Assembly (NCBI GenBank): GCA_019677205.1 | Contig: JAAMXY010000341.1 | Location: forward strand, 1 to 12,851 | Reading direction: 5' to 3' | DNA from: Pinguiococcus pyrenoidosus | Taxonomy: Eukaryota > Sar > Pinguiophyceae > Pinguiochrysidales > Pinguiochrysidaceae | DNA length: 12,851 nt | Shown here: in pieces, positions 10,681 through 12,851 of the stretch | How positions within the stretch are numbered: the stretch's first letter is position 1 | Layout: the number at the start of each line of letters is the position of its first letter | Notes under the pieces: generated by a model | Seen by the model: the letters and a program-made list of their open reading frames with translations, nothing else | The model's database searches: none | What the model was told of the DNA's origin: nothing | Position numbers and translations under genes: made by a program

Positions 10681-12851
10681 ATGCGCCTTGTCATCCTAGT
10701 GACGCTGGGCACCGTGGCGGCTGCGCAGCTGAACGATGCGGCGTGCAGCACCACCAATGTGCTGTCGCTGGCGCTGCCGACGAGCCTGGACTGCAGCTCT
10801 CCAACCTCCGTCTCTGCGGATTCCGTGGCAAACGCAAGCTCGCTGGACTGCCTGGGCCAAACCAGCGGCGAGAAAGAAGTGATCTTCCTGTTTGATGCGC
10901 CAATTGATGGGCCCTACCGCTTCACTACGTGCGACAGTGACGTACTAGCTACGACTGCGCATGTGTGGAGCACCACTGAGGTGGCCGCGGACACGTACTA
11001 CTTCGATCAAGAGATCTTCTTCTGCAAGGACTGCGCAGAGGGCGTGCTGTCGGAGCCTTACCTCGCCACGGATGTCTGCCCGAGTATCATCAAGTTCGGG
11101 GCGGACTTCATCGTGTCACTGAACGCTTCTACCACGTATGCGATTGGAGTGGAGAGGGCGTCTTCGCTAGTGTTTGGTGGTACTTTGCTTCTCAGTGTTT
11201 CGTGTGAGGCGTCGGAGCAGCCGTCTGGACGGCCATCGGCGTGGCCTTCGACGAGTCCGTCCGCCGTGCCTTCTCGGCTGCCCTCGTCGGTGCCTTCGTC
11301 GATGCCTTCGTCGATGCCTTCAGTGCGACCATCAACGGCGCCCACGAGCATACCATCAGCGGTGCCCACGAGCATCCCATCAGCGGCGCCCTCGACCATA
11401 CCATCAATGGCGCCCTCGAGGCTACCATCGACGGCGCCATCAGCACAACCCTCAATGGCACCATCAGAGAGACCTTCTCGAACGCCCTCAGGGGTGCCTT
11501 CTCTGATGCACTCAGGGGTACCCTCCCTGGAGCATTCAGTGGCACCCTCTTTGATGCACTCAGCTGTGCCTTCTGTGCAGCACTCCGTGGCACCCTCTTT
11601 GACGCGTTCGTTGATGCCGTCGGTCTTGCACTCAGGGGTGCCTTCTTTGGCGCATTCAGACGCGCCTTCTGAGATGCATTCGTCAATGCCCTCTCTGGCG
11701 CATTCGGGGGCGCCTTCTGAGATGCATTCGCCAATGCCTTCTCTAGCGCATTCAGATGCGCCTTCGCTACTGCACTCTGGTGCACCGTCCGAAGCGCACT
11801 CGGGAGCGCCTTCTCTGAGGCATTCAGGGGCGCCTTCTCTGGTGCATTCAGGGGTGCCCACTGTGATGCATTCGGGAGCACCTTCGCTGATGCATTCGAC
11901 AGTGCCTTCCCTGGAGCATTCAGTGGCACCTTCTTTAATGCACTCAGCTGTACCTTCTGTGCAGCACTCAGTGGCACCCTCTTTGACGGTTTCGTTGATG
12001 CCGTCGGTCTTGCACTCAGGGGTGCCTTCTTTGGCGCAATCAGACGCGCCTTCTGAGATGCATTCGTCAATGCCTTCTCCAGCGCATTCAGGGGCGCCTT
12101 CTGAGATGCACTCAGCTGTGCCTTCTCTAGCGCATTCAGATGCGCCTTCGCTACTGCACTCTGGTGCACCCTCCGAAGCACATTCGGGAGCGCCTTCTCT
12201 GAGGCATTCAGGGGCGCCTTCTCTGGTGCATTCAGGGGTGCCCACTGTGATGCATTCGGGAGCACCTTCGCTGATGCATTCGACCGCGCCGTCTTCTCGG
12301 CCATCCCTGGAGCCGTCGTCGGTGACGTCCGAGACACCAACGCCGGACTTCTCATGCTCATCGTCGGTGCAGGAGCTGGGCGCTATTCCCCTGAGCTGTG
12401 GACAGACTGGCTCAGCTTCGAGTGCAGACGCCTACGTAGACTGCATCGAGGACTACGGCTTCGGCGAGTACTCTCCGGATGGACCTGATGGGCCTCCGGG
12501 GGATCTTGGCAACTTTACGCTTATCGTTCCCGAGGGTGGAACCGATGGCAGCGAAGATGGCGGAGACAATGGCGGAGACTATGGGCCCATGGGGGACGGC
12601 GGGGAGTACTTGGTGGGCCCTGGCAGCGCTGCTCCCGAGGTCCTGTTCACCTTCTCGCCACCGACAACTGGACTGTATGTCTTCGACCTCTGCGGTAGCG
12701 AGGTGTACGACACGTACCTGCACATCTGGGACCTGTTTCCGAATGGCACGTTGGAGAAGCCGCTGGTAGACTGCCAGAACAACTGCACCTACGTGCAGTA
12801 TTCCAGCGCGAGCGCGGCAAGCTCGCAGGGCTGTCCGGATCCGTACAAGGA
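10681..12851 (+). CDS. Secreted Pro/Ser-repeat surface protein, 3'-truncated by window
   Basis: The frame stays open for 723 codons to the window edge. Residues 1-15 (MRLVILVTLGTVAAA) form a signal peptide. Residues 16-180 are a Cys-containing domain with the core EVIFLFDAPIDGPYRFTTC (66-84). Residues 181 to about 556 are a P-S-x-x stalk. Residues from about 558 onward repeat the first domain type, core EVLFTFSPPTTGLYVFDLC (653-671), followed by EVYDTYLHIWD. The Y-x-F-x-x-C ... D-T-x-L-x-[IV]-W-D pattern resembles beta-sandwich domains of the bacterial pre-peptidase C-terminal (PPC) kind; that assignment is tentative. N-glycosylation sequons (NAS, NFT, NGT) fit an extracellular location. Such stalks are usually O-glycosylated spacers in wall or matrix proteins. 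The ATG is the first after an in-frame stop at 10480-10482. Any membrane anchor or catalytic domain lies beyond the window. I do not recognise a named family. Confidence 0.85.
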   Translation, partial: MRLVILVTLGTVAAAQLNDAACSTTNVLSLALPTSLDCSSPTSVSADSVANASSLDCLGQTSGEKEVIFLFDAPIDGPYRFTTCDSDVLATTAHVWSTTEVAADTYYFDQEIFFCKDCAEGVLSEPYLATDVCPSIIKFGADFIVSLNASTTYAIGVERASSLVFGGTLLLSVSCEASEQPSGRPSAWPSTSPSAVPSRLPSSVPSSMPSSMPSVRPSTAPTSIPSAVPTSIPSAAPSTIPSMAPSRLPSTAPSAQPSMAPSERPSRTPSGVPSLMHSGVPSLEHSVAPSLMHSAVPSVQHSVAPSLTRSLMPSVLHSGVPSLAHSDAPSEMHSSMPSLAHSGAPSEMHSPMPSLAHSDAPSLLHSGAPSEAHSGAPSLRHSGAPSLVHSGVPTVMHSGAPSLMHSTVPSLEHSVAPSLMHSAVPSVQHSVAPSLTVSLMPSVLHSGVPSLAQSDAPSEMHSSMPSPAHSGAPSEMHSAVPSLAHSDAPSLLHSGAPSEAHSGAPSLRHSGAPSLVHSGVPTVMHSGAPSLMHSTAPSSRPSLEPSSVTSETPTPDFSCSSSVQELGAIPLSCGQTGSASSADAYVDCIEDYGFGEYSPDGPDGPPGDLGNFTLIVPEGGTDGSEDGGDNGGDYGPMGDGGEYLVGPGSAAPEVLFTFSPPTTGLYVFDLCGSEVYDTYLHIWDLFPNGTLEKPLVDCQNNCTYVQYSSASAASSQGCPDPYK
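11221..12327 (+). repeat. P-S-x-x coding repeat, 12-bp and 24-bp periods
   Basis: Within the gene at 10681 the first part (11221-11496) repeats a 12-bp unit encoding P-S-x-x. From 11497 to about 12288 the period doubles to 24 bp, with alternate units encoding P-S-x-x and H-S-x-x. After 12288 the pure P-S-x-x form returns briefly. The histidine arises from CCT/CCA to CAT/CAC changes fixed in every second unit. Because the array has no stop in several frames, long open frames also appear on the opposite strand. Confidence 0.92.
11521..12288 (+). repeat. 384-bp in-frame tandem duplication inside the stalk
   Basis: Bases 11521-11904 and 11905-12288 are near-identical 384-bp blocks (128 codons each), both starting PSLEHSVAPSLMHS. 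By eye the two protein blocks differ at six positions. The duplication keeps the reading frame and lengthens the stalk by one full block. The high identity suggests a recent event or ongoing homogenisation. Confidence 0.9.

Noticed and set aside
1-12851. CRISPR array, bacterial operon or phage module
   Set aside because: The repeats are contiguous without spacers, the genes are eukaryotic in type and widely spaced, and no bacterial ribosome-binding pattern precedes them.

Overview
The window looks like nuclear DNA of a microbial eukaryote, most likely a GC-rich, intron-poor alga or related protist. Evidence seen: two uninterrupted seven-helix receptor genes with secretion signals and N-glycosylation sites, a secreted protein with a long P-S-x-x repeat, remnants of Ty3/gypsy and Tc1/mariner-type elements, several minisatellites, and loose gene spacing. 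P-S-x-x repeats are common in stramenopile proteins, so a stramenopile is plausible, but the sequence does not settle the lineage.

Layout. 1-704: no gene; short tandem duplications and a 44-nt palindrome. 705-1226: a 5'-truncated retrotransposon RNase H fragment ending in a 9-bp minisatellite. 1227-2037: no convincing gene; a 58-nt near-perfect palindrome. 2038-4662: class C GPCR number 1 (874 aa). 4663-5884: intergenic, with an 8-bp minisatellite, a hairpin and a pyrimidine tract. 5885-8623: class C GPCR number 2 (912 aa), a close paralogue in the same orientation. 8624-9300: intergenic, with a 16-bp minisatellite. 9308-9511: a small basic ORF of unknown status. 9639-10109 (minus): the DNA-binding half of a Tc1/mariner-type transposase without a catalytic core. 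10197-10323: a duplicated CCAAT/TGACGTC module. 10681 to the window end: a large secreted-protein gene, open past the edge, with two similar Cys-containing beta-type domains on either side of a roughly 375-residue Pro/Ser-rich stalk.

How the genes relate. The two receptors are a tandem duplicate pair of the GABA-B-like branch of class C GPCRs (Venus-flytrap ligand domain, short Cys-containing linker, seven helices, disordered tail). Copy 2 keeps a GABA-B-like basic second intracellular loop and copy 1 does not. This resembles the division of labour between GABA-B subunits, so an obligate heterodimer is a testable idea. The P-S-x-x protein at the right edge is probably a cell-surface or wall/matrix component; no direct functional link to the receptors is visible. 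The mobile-element pieces are decayed.
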